Assembly (NCBI GenBank): GCA_023078555.1
Contig: CM041198.1
Span: 2,158,800-2,222,799 of the forward strand
Source: Ulva prolifera
Taxonomy: Eukaryota > Chlorophyta > Ulvophyceae > Ulvales > Ulvaceae
DNA: 64,000 bases
Direction of reading: 5' to 3'
Each line of letters opens with the position of its first letter. Position 1 is the stretch's first letter. Positions 1 through 10,866 of this stretch are shown in pieces. The position numbers and the translations under genes were made by a program. Below the pieces are notes generated by a model. That model saw nothing but the letters and a program-made list of their open reading frames with translations. It had not been told where the DNA came from and did not search any database.

Positions 1-504
1 TATGGCAGAGAACCAACTCAAAGCAGCCAACACATAGCAACATCCATAGCAAACATGAGACAGCTAATAGACGATTTCAACCTCTCGTCAATTCTTCACA
101 AAATTGGAAAGGAACACACGGCAATATGATCAGCATGTTAAATTAAAAACACATTTCATTGTAGCAGGCCTGGGTGCATTGCCAACAGAGTGGGTGTTCT
201 GGGTTCACCGCCTGTTCAAGCATGACATCTGGGTGCACGTTCAGTGTCTGCAAGTGAGTTCATGTCACACTCGTCTCGCGCCCTGCAGGCACATCACCAA
301 AGCGGAGCATGCAAGCCTGCCGGAACCGACGCTAGCGTCTGCTTTACCACTGTTCAGACGCCAGCGTATGGAGCAAGCTGACATGGCTTGGCTCAGTGTA
401 GATGGCCACGCACACACAGCGGGAGGCGACCCCGCCCCCGACTTCAAACCCCCACTCTTGCAAGAACTCGCCAACAAATAGACACCAGATGAAGTGCTCA
501 CACC
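1..504. other. Left edge, no gene seen
   Basis: I see no supportable coding exon here. The stretch lies directly 3' of the methyltransferase-like gene that ends at 505 on the minus strand, so part of it is probably that gene's 3' UTR. Short open frames on both strands show no conserved motif. Confidence 0.4.
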
Positions 505-3500
505 TCACCGCCACAAGCAGGATATCATCGATGGCAGAAATTTCCTAAGACTCGCACCGCGCGCTGGAGCAGCTTCAGTCGACCCTTCCTCTGCATCTGC
601 CTCTGCATCTGCATCGCCACCTGCTCCCCCGCCGCACACCGCAGGTGCCTCCCCTGCGGCCGCATCGGCCCCGCCGGGCGCTCCAGATGAGCCCCTCTCC
701 GCCGCGTCGCCGACCCCCCGCGCGTCCGAGGCATCCCCGCCGTCCTCCTCCTCCGGCAGGTGCACAATGCACGTCTGCGCGCGGCGCCAGACGGTGAGGA
801 AGTCGTTGCAGTGGGGCCAGCTCGGCAGGGGAACCTTGAGCACACACCTGTAGCCACACACTGCAGTCTTGCATCGCACACGCGGCATCGGCCCCAACAT
901 CAACACCAGCTGTCGCCGGTGACAAGCTCCTGCCGCTGCTCAGGGGACACCTGGCAGTCTGACACCTTGCATGTGTAGGTGCCAGGATGGTTGCGCATCA
1001 TGCAACCGCCCGACCCTGCATCTCTGTATCCAGAGCATCCCACAAACACACACACCCGCACACACACATCAGCACATAGCCGCATGCATCCTGCGCGGCC
1101 TGCCCGGGCCGCTGTGTGCTGTGGCTACGAGCTTCCTCCATGGTCTCATTGCACACCCGTTGCCTTGACAATATCCGTCTGCATTCCTACCAACACCACA
1201 GATCACTGAACACCCACGTAGACTCCACGCGGCAGCAGCCCTGCGGTGGCCGTGCAGGAATCATCTGTAATGATGACTGCCTTGAATATCAGTGGGCAGC
1301 GTAGAGGCCTGCGGCGGGCGCATGGCTGGTGGCTGGTGTGAGGACCGTCGCATCGCCGTGCAGCGCTTCCAGGGCTGCCAACCACAAGTTATACCCAGAG
1401 ACTCAGATGCAAGCGGGCACGTTGAGGAAAGCATAAGAAACAGAATAAAAATAATCCGCAACACCCAGGTCTGGGGTGGGGCCGCACCGGAAGAGGGAGA
1501 AGAGGTGCTGCTGGAACTCCGGGGCGCTCGTGCGGCCCCACGGCGCCTTGTCGAGCATCGGGCAGTCCCCGAAGAGCTCGCCGCAGTGCACGAGGGTGTC
1601 CGCCTGCAGGTGCTCGAGGCAGCGCGCGGCGAGCGAGGCCCCGCTCTCCTCAAAGTCGTCCGGGTAGCACAGCAGCAGCGTCTTCTGCACAGGGGCAGAC
1701 GACCTCGCACGTCACACGCACCAAAAGCAGAGCCTTCTGCAGAGGAGCACATGGCAAGGCAAACTACATGCACAGCAGCAGCGGCTTCTGCATAGGAGCA
1801 CATGGCATGGTAGATTGTGGCAATCCGGTGATATGACCGCTGTACCGATGGATTGCCACACAGGTCACAAGCACAGCAGCAGCGTCCGCTGCATAGGAGC
1901 AGACAACACAGGCTCAGACGATTGTAGGGCAACGCAGCATGGCAAATTGCGAGAACAGCAGCACTGTCCTCTGCAAGGGAGCACAGTACATGACCACAGA
2001 TGACTGCATAGCAGTGCACCAAGACAGACCATAGGCACAGCAGCAGTGCCGTCTGTGCAGGAAAAAACCACACGATCTCTGACGATTGCACAGCAGTGCA
2101 CCGAGATGGACCACAGGCACAGCAGCAGTGCCTTCTGCGCAGGAAAAAACCACACGATCTCTGACGATTGCACAGCAGTGCACCGAGATGGACCACAGGC
2201 ACAGCAGCAGTGCCTTCTGCGCAGGAAAAAACCACACGATCTCTGACGATTGCACAGCAGTGCACCGAGATGGACCACAGGCACAGCAGCAGTGCCTTCT
2301 GCGCAGGAAAAAACCACACGATCTCTGACGATTGCACAGCAGTGCACCGAGATGGACCACAGGCACAGCAGCAGTGCCTTCCGCACAGGCTGTCACCACA
2401 AACGTGAACAACGCGTCTACCCAGCTCAAGGCGGCTCAGCCTCTGCCAGCAGCAAGGCGTGTCCATGGCACTCGCTGAGCGGGACACGCACGTGGCCATT
2501 GCTGGAGTCTTTCAGCACCTCCGGGCCGCCTTTGTGCACAGTTGTCCAGAGAGGGCGCACGTCCCCTGCCGAGGTGACGGGATCAAACATGTCATAGGCA
2601 TCACATGAGACTCCTCTCTGTTGCATGCAGAAGGCCCAGTAGCCTGCAAGGCAGCTCACGGGTCAGCTGTTCATCCAGGTACCTAGCCCTCAGGAGCTGC
2701 ATGATGCCAGCAGCAGTGTTGGGTCGTCGGGCCCGATCATATGTAACAATTCCGAATATTCAGCTCTGATTTCTGGGTGGCAGCCCTGGAAATGCTGCAA
2801 AGCGACCCAACACTGTCCAGCGGGCGTCCTGAACAGATGGTTGGCAAGTGCAAGAGCTTGTGTTACGGTACAGAGAGGCTCGTTGCAGCAGAGAGACCTG
2901 TACCACTGGGACGCTTGCATGGTGCCGGCTGCTCTGGCACCGGTTGTAGCCTCGACACGAGGGACAGCAAACGGTTGCGTTATCGGATCGGGTATGGAAA
3001 CGATAGGGACATTTGAAACGACACAGCGAGCCAACGCAGATCACCCATGAGAACAACCCACTGTCACCTGATCGGCTCTGGTGATCTTGAGCATGGCATC
3101 CAAAGAGCTCTCAGTGTTGCACCTACAAGATGGCGACACGACGAGAGTGGCCTCACACACGGTGCAAGACAGAGAGGGAGTGCTTGCCACTGACCCACGC
3201 ACCTGCTCCAGCGCCAACTTCAATGATGGGGTCAAAATGTTTCAGAATTCGCAGGGCTCGGTCATCTGGTGTCGCCCAAGCAAATCGGTCGCACACGTCA
3301 GCTGCTGAATCAACGATCAACTCCCAGAGCGCCTGCCGATGTGACTGCACCCGAAATTGCAGTCACAAGCTAGAGCATCGACTGGTGACGGCCAGAAGTT
3401 TGATCAGGATTGCACGAAAGCCCATGGCTGGGCTTCAGGTTGTACCTGCTCCATGTGTGAACTGAACAGTGAGTCCACATCTGATGGCCAGCTTGCTTTC

Positions 3501-3604
3501 AGTGCATTCATCGCATCTAGAGCTTCAATGGAGGGCTTTGCCTCAGCCGCCTGCACTCGTGTGTCTTCAACATGCTGCTTTGCTGCCTTCCGTTTCCTTG
3601 CCAT
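505..3604 (-). CDS. SAM-methyltransferase-like protein, five exons
   Basis: Five exons join in frame with GT-AG borders on the minus strand: 3604-3416, 3344-3203, 2643-2492, 1684-1465 and 860-505, giving about 352 residues from the ATG at 3604. The nucleotide-binding glycine loop GAGAGYW is split by the intron between exons 2 and 3. It is followed by the acidic YDMFDP strand, by LLLCYPDDFEE and VHCGELFGDC in exon 4, and by LPSWPHCNDFLTVWRR in exon 5. This order resembles a poorly characterised eukaryotic family with a class I SAM-methyltransferase-like fold that I recall from algae and oomycetes; substrate unknown. The C-terminus is a low-complexity Ala/Gly/Asp/Glu tail. Intron 3 (1685-2491) contains an 82-bp minisatellite and a 45-bp palindromic repeat. 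The gene is divergent from VPS22. Splice phases agree at all four junctions, which is the main support; the start could lie in an earlier exon. Confidence 0.7.
1816..1860. repeat. 45-bp near-palindromic repeat (copy 1)
   Basis: The arms begin TGTGGCAATCC and end GGATTGCCACA around a central GACCGC core. This is one of four copies of the same element, the others being at 22108-22152, 45014-45056 and 60430-60464 (the last truncated). It lies in intron 3 of the methyltransferase-like gene. Confidence 0.7.
2046..2400. repeat. Intronic minisatellite, 82-bp unit, about 4.3 copies
   Basis: The marker CCACAGGCACAGCAGCAGTG recurs at 2111, 2193, 2275 and 2357, exactly 82 bp apart and almost without change. 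Because 82 is not a multiple of three, the array shifts frame at each unit. The long overlapping open frames across it are therefore an artefact. It sits inside intron 3 of the methyltransferase-like gene, and shorter degenerate pieces containing CACAGCAGCAG extend back to about 1720. Confidence 0.9.
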
Positions 3605-4188
3605 TCCTGAAGCGATCTGTGCCCGGGCGGAGCGAAAATTCAGGCAGCAACTCGCAAAACTACGAAGCAGGCCAGTTTAAGAGAGTTTGACTTGGTCCAC
3701 GTTCGAGAGGCTGACAAAGCGTTGCAACTGTGCACACAGGGAACTGACCACGACTAGCGCAGGGCCGCTGGCTTCGGTCACTCAGATCGCGGTGGTCGAT
3801 CCCAAAGCCAGATGATGTACATGTAAAGCTGTACCATGTTTCGCTTTGAGTTCACATGCGTGTGAGTTTTGCGCTCAATGTGCAGTGCTGCTTTGCTTGT
3901 ATGTTCGCTGCAGTGCCACCGATGGACACCAAGCTGGACATAGCATGGAGCTCCACTTCAAACGATGGCACACGATCACTGCAAGGGTACCAAGGAAAAA
4001 GTCTCTGGTTGTATAGTTGATGTGCATTTATATGCACCATCATGCAGTGTTGCCGATGGCCACGATGATCGTGTGACGTTTATGATCAATTGGGAGCGTT
4101 CGGAAGGTCTAAACAGAAACATATTCACACCTGCATCATTGCTGCGAAGGCATCGCAAGTTCATTGTGCATCAAGATCAACCGTCGGC
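3605..4188. other. Divergent intergenic region, probable bidirectional promoter
   Basis: A 584-bp gap separates the minus-strand ATG at 3604 from the plus-strand VPS22 ATG at 4189. It should hold both promoters. I could not identify a convincing TATA box or conserved element. Confidence 0.4.
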
Positions 4189-5390
4189 ATGGCGAGTGGG
4201 AGAGCTGCTCTTCAGTATCGCAAAGCGATGATGGTACGTAGAACCGCGACGCTTGCTTGTAATGGGAGAAGAAGACGTTTGAAACTCCACAGAGTCTTTC
4301 ACCGTTGTTGAATGTTTCTGCTGCTTTTGTGATGCGACACATTGGATATGCAGGAGCGGAAGGCTCAGATGGGCCATGAGCTTACAGAGGAGGTCGATTC
4401 GAAAATGAAAGAGGCTCTGGCAGAGTTCAAAAGAAAACTGGAAGAATTTGCCTTGAATCACAGAGAGGACATTCGCCACGACCCAGAGTTTCGAGCTCAC
4501 TTCCACGCCATGTGTGCGCATGTGGGGGTGGATCCGTTGGCTTCGAACAAAGCATCCGTGAATAAATTCCTGTCCTTCGCAGGCTGGTCATTTGCGACCT
4601 TCTATTATGAGCTCGGAGTTGCAGTGGTGGAGGTCTGCATGACCACTAGGCCGAAGAATGGGGGCCTCATAGAGCTCAACAAGCTCACTCGGCTCGTCCA
4701 GCAGCGCCGAGGTAATGCAGTGGAGAAAGTCTCCGCTGATGACATCCTTCAGGTGCGGACAAATCGGTACCACAGCAATAGCCAATCGATTTGTCTTCCA
4801 CCTGCCGGACGTTTCAAGCTTCGGCACACATCCACAGCGTGTGGTGCCATGCACAATTCCATCATCATTAACTGGGGCCACAATCACAGACGATTCATCA
4901 AAGCATTCGGCTGGAGCTGTTCTCATTCGTGCTCAGTTGCCACCGCTGGTGGCCTCATTTGGGCAAGCATACATATACATACGTACATGCAGCCAGCAGG
5001 GTCATTATCCACTTGCTTGCCACCTGCGACTGCAGTGTCTCACGCCGTTCCCGCGTGTGCCTGCAGGCAGTCAACAAGCTGCAGGCACTGGACACCTCAT
5101 TCACCGTGATTCCCGACCCGAGGAAGGTGCAGTCGAAGAAGGGCTGCGTCTTCTACGTCAATTCGGTGCCACGGGAACTCGACATGAACGTCCACGACGT
5201 CCTCAATGCTGCTGGGGACGCAGGCTTTGTCACACTGGAGCAGCTCGCATCGAGGCCCACATGGACGACCCGCAGGGCCGAGCTTGCACTGCAGACGATG
5301 ATCAAAGAGGGAACCTGCCTAGTCGATGATGGCCACCCCCAGGGCGTCCGCTTGTTCTGGTTCCCCAGTGCGGGATCGTTTGATGACTGA
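4189..5390 (+). CDS. VPS22: ESCRT-II complex subunit VPS22 (SNF8/EAP30)
   Basis: VPS22 is a subunit of ESCRT-II, which bridges ESCRT-I and ESCRT-III on endosomes during sorting of ubiquitinated membrane proteins. Three exons (4189-4233, 4354-4752, 5067-5390) join in phase 0 to give 255 residues, close to the roughly 250-260 of known VPS22 proteins. Diagnostic blocks are FKRKLEEFA, FRAHFHAMCAHVGVDPLASN, FYYELGVAVVEVC and NGGLIEL, then in exon 3 the second winged-helix region with GFVTLEQL and WTTRRAELALQTMIKEG, ending near DDGHPQGVRLFWFP. The start at 4189 was chosen because its short N-terminus lines up in length with algal VPS22. About five extra residues lie between PLASN and FYYELG compared with what I recall of the family. 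It stands alone, divergent from the methyltransferase-like gene. Confidence 0.93.
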
Positions 5391-7161
5391 TGAAGGAGTG
5401 AGAGTGGCTCGCTGTCCCAGCGCCCATATACCGTTGCTCACATGCTGCAGTCACACGTGGATCGAGCTTCGTAGAGGCCCGTCCGTGCGCAGGGAGTCTG
5501 ATGCGCTGCAGAAGCGCACACGTTCCCTTGCATTCCAGCTGTTGCTGCCATTTCCTCCTGTTCTTTCAGTGTACATCTACCTTCCTTCGTATGTGTTTTA
5601 TGCTTTGCTGTGTAGCCAGGTTGTAACCTGCCTTGACTTTCATCAGTGTTGCTTAGACCCTGGCTGCTATCCGCAAGCAGGCCTCCTCTACCCATTCTCA
5701 ATTTCCGGTCAAGCCCGGCTGGAAGCCTGGTTCGCAAATCCCGTGCTGCAAAATACACCTCGTTCAGATATCCAGTCACCATTGTAATCTGCACATCCAT
5801 GTGCAGCAGAGGACCGATTGATGCGGCATGTGGCTGCACATGATTATGCAATCGTGATGCAGCTGCAGTGACACCCCAGCATACACAAATAATCTCCTGA
5901 GGGCATCATGCAGTGAGACATTGGCTCCGTATGAACATTTGAGCGTCTACTGGTCGCCAGGTGGCTGCCAATTCGATGTCATCTGGCCTCTGATGCTCGA
6001 CATCACGTGTAAGCTCTGAAGAGTTAACCTTGATCACATGCAGATAGCATGTGAGCTCGATAAATCTGTAGGTGGCAATGGCAATACAATGATGCACTCA
6101 TACATGTTACTGTGACCAGGCAACAATGTGAACCTGATGCCATTCCCTGAATCAGCATTGCCCCTTTGATGGCCCAGATCATCCTGATTTGCGATGCACA
6201 CGAGCCAGGCATTGCATAGAATGTTCCGAGCACAATCCATCGGTTGCAGTCACAGAAAACCTTTGGATGTCGAGTGAGTTTCTGTCGTCGTCGTTTCGTG
6301 TAAGCTTGACCTCAGGATCTCTGTCGCATCAGCACCCATCCACAACAAACAGCGCAGCCCATACCTACAGCATTGCCTCCAGACTATTGCAGGACAGCGT
6401 GATCCCGGACTCTTGCAAACATCCACTGCTGTACTACAAGATGCTGCATCATCTATTGCGGTGCAAATCATCATGTGTTTCATGATCAGGGCACATTGTA
6501 CATACGCAATGTGGAGGCCGCGTTGTGCCTGCCTCTGCAAGGTGTGGTCTGGGACAAGACAGCAACTTCGTCATGCCTAAATCGCAAGCGGACCTACCAC
6601 AACATAAACAATCCCATCAAGCAGCAACACAAAGCTGCAACCGCCACAGCTGTGGTCCAACAAGCATGTGAAACGAAAAGCTGTTACTGGTAGCGCTACC
6701 GTCGACACTGCACTGACCCCTGCTGCCATCACAACGCATCACAACGCACTAACATCGTTCATCTGATCCTTGACATAATACGTAATCTCATTCAATCACG
6801 CCGGGCAGCAACACAATCTAGCCCCGGAAACTCCAGATCACGTGCCTGCGCATCTGCCCAGATAGACAGCATGCACCGCCATTACTGAAGTGCGACTGTC
6901 TGCTTGCCTCGGAACGGGCTGCCACTGGCGCCCACACCCCGACACGCTGTCATGTCCTACGCCGAAATTTGTACCAGAAGCCCTCACTGCTGACCATGCA
7001 GCAGCAGCGCCGCAGCTCTCCAGGGCATGCAGTGACATCAACCAGGCAGCTGAACCTGGAGGCGCTCCGGGAGTTCAATGGCAGACACGGGGGCCCACAA
7101 TCCGCACGTCACGGCACAAAGCAGGTGTAGAGTGTGCAGCTGAACCTGGAGCCCACGCGGG
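5391..7161. other. Gene-free stretch
   Basis: This is the convergent 3' flank between VPS22 and the minus-strand hypothetical gene at 7162-9219. Open frames are short, conflict with each other and show no conserved motif. I see no repeat or RNA gene. Confidence 0.45.
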
Positions 7162-9219
7162 TTACGCGTACGCCTTGCGGTCTTCACGCCCCGCCACGTC
7201 ATCCACGGCGAACGGCTCCCCCACGCTGAGCGCGCTGTGCTGGGCACCATCGGAATGGGCAGTCCACGACTCACACAGCACGCTCTCCCCCACAACTCCA
7301 CTCACTAGCTCTAACGACTCACCACCTACCTCGATCACCCCGCACGTGTTCCCATGCGCGGGGCCGGGGGTCGGCAGGGACGCAGGCGCAGGTGTGGCCA
7401 CAGGCGAAGTGTGCAGCCCCGCAGCGCCTGGGCGCAGCGGCCGCGGGCTCCTCCCCATGGTCTTCCCCCGCAACGCGCCCAGCCTCTTTGGGGGCCCCGC
7501 CGCCGCATCGGCAGCGCTGCAGCGCGCTCGCGGCGCCGCCCGCCGGCGCGCCGGCCCCCTCCCGCCACCCTGCGCCACGCCTCCGCCCTCCGCGGGACGG
7601 GCCGCAGCCTCCACAAGGACGGCGCCGCCCCCGGGCGGACCCTGGGCACGCCCAGAGGCAGCTGCATCCGCAACGACCGCAAATGCAGGAATCCCCCCTC
7701 CGAGGGGGACCCCGACCCCCCCATACACGCCCGGGCCCTGCACACGCGCCACGTGTCTAGGCGACTCAGCACTCTCCCCGCGATCTTCTGCAGGGGCGCT
7801 CTCAGCAGCTGCTTCCGCCACGCCGGCGGCTCCTGCCGCCGCGGCCTCCGCCGCGACCGCCTCAGCCACAATCGCGTCCGCGCAGCGCTCCACCTCCCCC
7901 CAGCAGCGGCTCTCCGCGTAGCGCTGCAGCACGTGGTCTGTCACGGCGATGTCGTGGTGCGCGCTTACCGCCGCCCGCGCGTGCGCGCTGTCGTGTGGCC
8001 GCGTCAGCGGCACCCGCCCCGTCCGCCGCAGCGCCTCCGCCACATACTGCATCTGCGCCACCGCCACCGCGTCCTGCCAGGACGCCTGGAACGCCGTCAG
8101 CTGTGGCTTCTCGGCTGCGGCCGCACCCGCGGCCGTGGCGGCTCCCGCCGTCGCCGCACCGGTGCTCGGCAACCCCAGCGCAGAGCGCATGCTGCCGACC
8201 ACGCCACGCAGATCTGGCACGCTGAGCAGCCCCGCCGCGGCGGACGTGAACAGGTTCCACGTCTGGTGCTCGCAGACGGGGTGGACGGTGGCGTAGGGGT
8301 GCTGCTGTGCCTCCGCGCCCTCCGTGAGCCCGCTCAGCGGCGACACGAGCGCGACCAGGTCCTCCAGGTCCGCCCCGCTGACCTCGTCGCCCCCCTCCGC
8401 CGCGCTCTGTGCGAGCACGCTCGCGGCGACGGACCGCGCATGCTGCGTGTGGGCGTGGGGGAGTGGGAGCTGCGCCGGGGTCGTCGGCAGCCGCGTCCGC
8501 CGCCGCGCCCGCCGCTCCACGTGGTGCTCTGGCAGCACCTGCCCCTCCAGGTCGACGTCCTCGAGCGCGTCTGCGGCGGCATGCGCTGCGCGCTGCCGCA
8601 TCGTGTCGCGCATCGCCTGCCGCGGGTCAACGGCGGGCGGGGCGGCGGTGCCCGCGGCGACCGGGGACCTCCACGGCGCCGAGAAGCTCTCATCGTCATC
8701 ATCGGGTGCGTACTCAGGGGGCATACTCATGGGTGCATACTCAGGGGGCATCGCCTGCTCGGCGTCGCCGTGGGAAGACCGGGGCTGGGGGCGGGCCAGC
8801 GTATGATGCGGCGGCACCATCTGAGGGCCTGCTTGCTGAATGATGCTGTTGAGAGGGTCAGGCGTGGTCTCTGTGCCCCGTGGCTGCTGTGGGGTGAAAG
8901 CGGCGTCTGAGTCTTGCTTCCATGAGGGGGGGGGTGGAACGTCCTCCATGCCCCGTGGCATGAAGTGGGTCTGCTGGTGTGCATCGTCATCACTGCTGTC
9001 CACACTGTACTCGTCGCTGCTGTGGTAGCCGCTGGATAGGTGCCTCAAATCCTCTTCCTCGTCGGTGTTGTATCCGTTGAGAGCACCGAAGAAGTTTGGA
9101 GCACTGAGGGGACTGAAGGAGGCACTGTGTGGGAGCTCTGCATCGACTTCATTCCCGTTGTCCTGCCAGAGCTGCTCGTGTCGCACTGGCAGGCCATTGA
9201 AGAAATTCATGGCTTCCAT
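7162..9219 (-). CDS. Low-complexity hypothetical protein (685 aa)
   Basis: A single uninterrupted frame runs from the ATG at 9219 to a stop at 7162. An in-frame stop lies about 80 bases upstream of that ATG, which supports the start. I do not recognise a family. The N-terminal 100 residues are acidic and serine-rich (EEEDLRHLSSGYHSSDEYS) with possible phosphosites, followed by a short duplicated PPEYAP motif. A middle region (about residues 280-440) looks more ordered, with CEHQTWNLFTSAAAGLL and HHDIAVTDHVLQRYAESRCW. The C-terminal 230 residues are Ala/Gly/Pro-rich. GC content is very high, so the opposite strand also carries long spurious frames. The C-terminal third could include unspliced intron or a wrong frame. 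Function unknown. Confidence 0.55.
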   Translation of the reverse strand: MEAMNFFNGLPVRHEQLWQDNGNEVDAELPHSASFSPLSAPNFFGALNGYNTDEEEDLRHLSSGYHSSDEYSVDSSDDDAHQQTHFMPRGMEDVPPPPSWKQDSDAAFTPQQPRGTETTPDPLNSIIQQAGPQMVPPHHTLARPQPRSSHGDAEQAMPPEYAPMSMPPEYAPDDDDESFSAPWRSPVAAGTAAPPAVDPRQAMRDTMRQRAAHAAADALEDVDLEGQVLPEHHVERRARRRTRLPTTPAQLPLPHAHTQHARSVAASVLAQSAAEGGDEVSGADLEDLVALVSPLSGLTEGAEAQQHPYATVHPVCEHQTWNLFTSAAAGLLSVPDLRGVVGSMRSALGLPSTGAATAGAATAAGAAAAEKPQLTAFQASWQDAVAVAQMQYVAEALRRTGRVPLTRPHDSAHARAAVSAHHDIAVTDHVLQRYAESRCWGEVERCADAIVAEAVAAEAAAAGAAGVAEAAAESAPAEDRGESAESPRHVARVQGPGVYGGVGVPLGGGIPAFAVVADAAASGRAQGPPGGGAVLVEAAARPAEGGGVAQGGGRGPARRRAAPRARCSAADAAAGPPKRLGALRGKTMGRSPRPLRPGAAGLHTSPVATPAPASLPTPGPAHGNTCGVIEVGGESLELVSGVVGESVLCESWTAHSDGAQHSALSVGEPFAVDDVAGREDRKAYA

Positions 9220-10866
9220 CGATTTTCCTGTGTTTGTGTGGTAATGTGTTGCTCTTGACCCGGTGCTCTGTTGGACAGCTGGCCTAACGGCGCCAGAGTT
9301 GACTGGCAGGTGTCGATCGTCTCTAGGTCGATGGCGTACAGAGATGCTGGGGCGTAGATATGGGGCGGCATGGCTGCGTTCACTTGTGCGACGGCCTTGA
9401 ATGGGAGCGGGTAGCGATGGATGGCCGTGCGTGAGGCCTGCAATCGGCGGAGCGGGTGAGCAAAGACTTGTTCAACAAGCTCTGATGCGGCTGACGCAAA
9501 ACAGAGATGTTTACACACCTGGTGACATAATGCATCCACTTGGCGATGAAGCGCAAGCCAGGACGGCCTGTGCTGCACCGTCTCGTGTCGCAGAAGCACC
9601 ATCAAAGGCCATTTGTGATGTATCCGCAGCCACAGCGCAGTTCCTGCAAAAATGTAACGGTAGTGGTCTTGATTTCTGTCGGCTGCGGTGTGATAGCGTG
9701 ACCGAGGCGGCATCCAAGCCTCTGGCGGACACCACAAGCACGAGCGTGGCAACGCATCCGCCCTGAATGGTCCGACTGACCTCTACCATCCAAACTGAGA
9801 CATCGTTTAGCACAACATACGCGAATTGAGTGTCATGCGACATGTGAGCCGCGTCTATACTCATTGTAACGGCTGGCGCACCTGAACTGCCTGGACTGCG
9901 GCGAAATGGAACAGCTGTCACTCCTCGGAGCCCGAGCCAAAGCTGAAAGAATGCGTAGCATCTGAACGTCCGGTCGCTTGACACATGTCTCAGTACCGAC
10001 AGACGTCTGCAGAAGCGCTAGAGCACGGACGCCGGCTTCACGGACGTGACCGGACATTATGATACCAGAACCAATGACGGCTTCCTCAAATTTCAATACC
10101 CCTGTTGGTGCCCCATGAGCCTGTGTAGCGCGCCCACAATGGGGTACACGCAGCAGGATTGCACAGGACTGAGCACTGCCGTCCGGGAGCGTGGATCGAC
10201 ACGCCTAGCCCGTGTCAGCAACAGCCCAACGCAGAATTATTTACAACACGTGTTAGTGTCTCTGTCGTGCGACATGGACAGATCGAGACCTCAAGCTATT
10301 TGAATACCAATGACGGGGCCGGCGACTGCCAATCAACCCGCTAGAATCGAGGTTCAATCGAATGGAAGAGCAGACGACAGCGAACGTGTATAACGCGATG
10401 GCGACATAAACGAGCAATCAAGCGCACTTGTTGGGCGGCAAGATCCCGCGGCCGTGCTGAGTGGCAATGTCTACCTGGGTCCAGGACGTGAGTCGCCGAT
10501 TGCTCCGACTGCAGAACCGGCATTCCATTCGTGACACATAACATGAAGACAGACGCGATAATAGTAAGCGTCCCTAAGTGAATTTATTTGCGTTTTACGA
10601 GACGTACGCCCCTGCCTGTTTGAATTCCATCCCCTTGTCCCCCCCCCAGTCGTCGTGCAGCAATGGCGCTGGAAGAGAGTTTCATCACCTTGATCATCAA
10701 CCATGCTCGTATTGAACAGCTTTCAACACATGCACTGGACAGCAGACAACCCGGAAGGTGAGATCCGAAAGATCCACGTGCCAGCTGCTGTAAGCACATC
10801 ACCCATGCTCGTATTACGACAAAAATGCTCTGAATGCCGCTGACGCAACGAGCTTTATGTTCACAG
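9220..10866. other. Divergent region with possible unassigned exons
   Basis: This lies between the minus-strand 685-aa gene and exon 2 of the plus-strand methyltransferase. It should contain exon 1 of the latter, which I could not place. On the minus strand, overlapping frames at about 10096-9833, 9984-9511 and 9752-9207 have protein-like stretches (for example FAYVVLNDVSVWMVEV and PHIYAPASLYAIDLETIDTC). They may be exons of a separate minus-strand gene ending close to 9207. No family was recognised. Confidence 0.3.

Noticed and set aside
1261..2499. 412-codon minus-strand open frame and related plus-strand frames
   Set aside because: They owe their length to the 82-bp minisatellite and run through introns and exon 4 in the wrong frame.
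4546..4600. 25-bp mini-intron in VPS22 between PLASN and FYYELG
   Set aside because: Removing the GT-AG segment would shift the frame and is too short; a five-residue insertion is simpler.
7354..8910. 518-codon plus-strand frame opposite the 685-aa gene
   Set aside because: Arg/Pro-rich shadow of a GC-rich coding exon; the minus-strand frame has a clean start and more normal composition in its N-terminal half.
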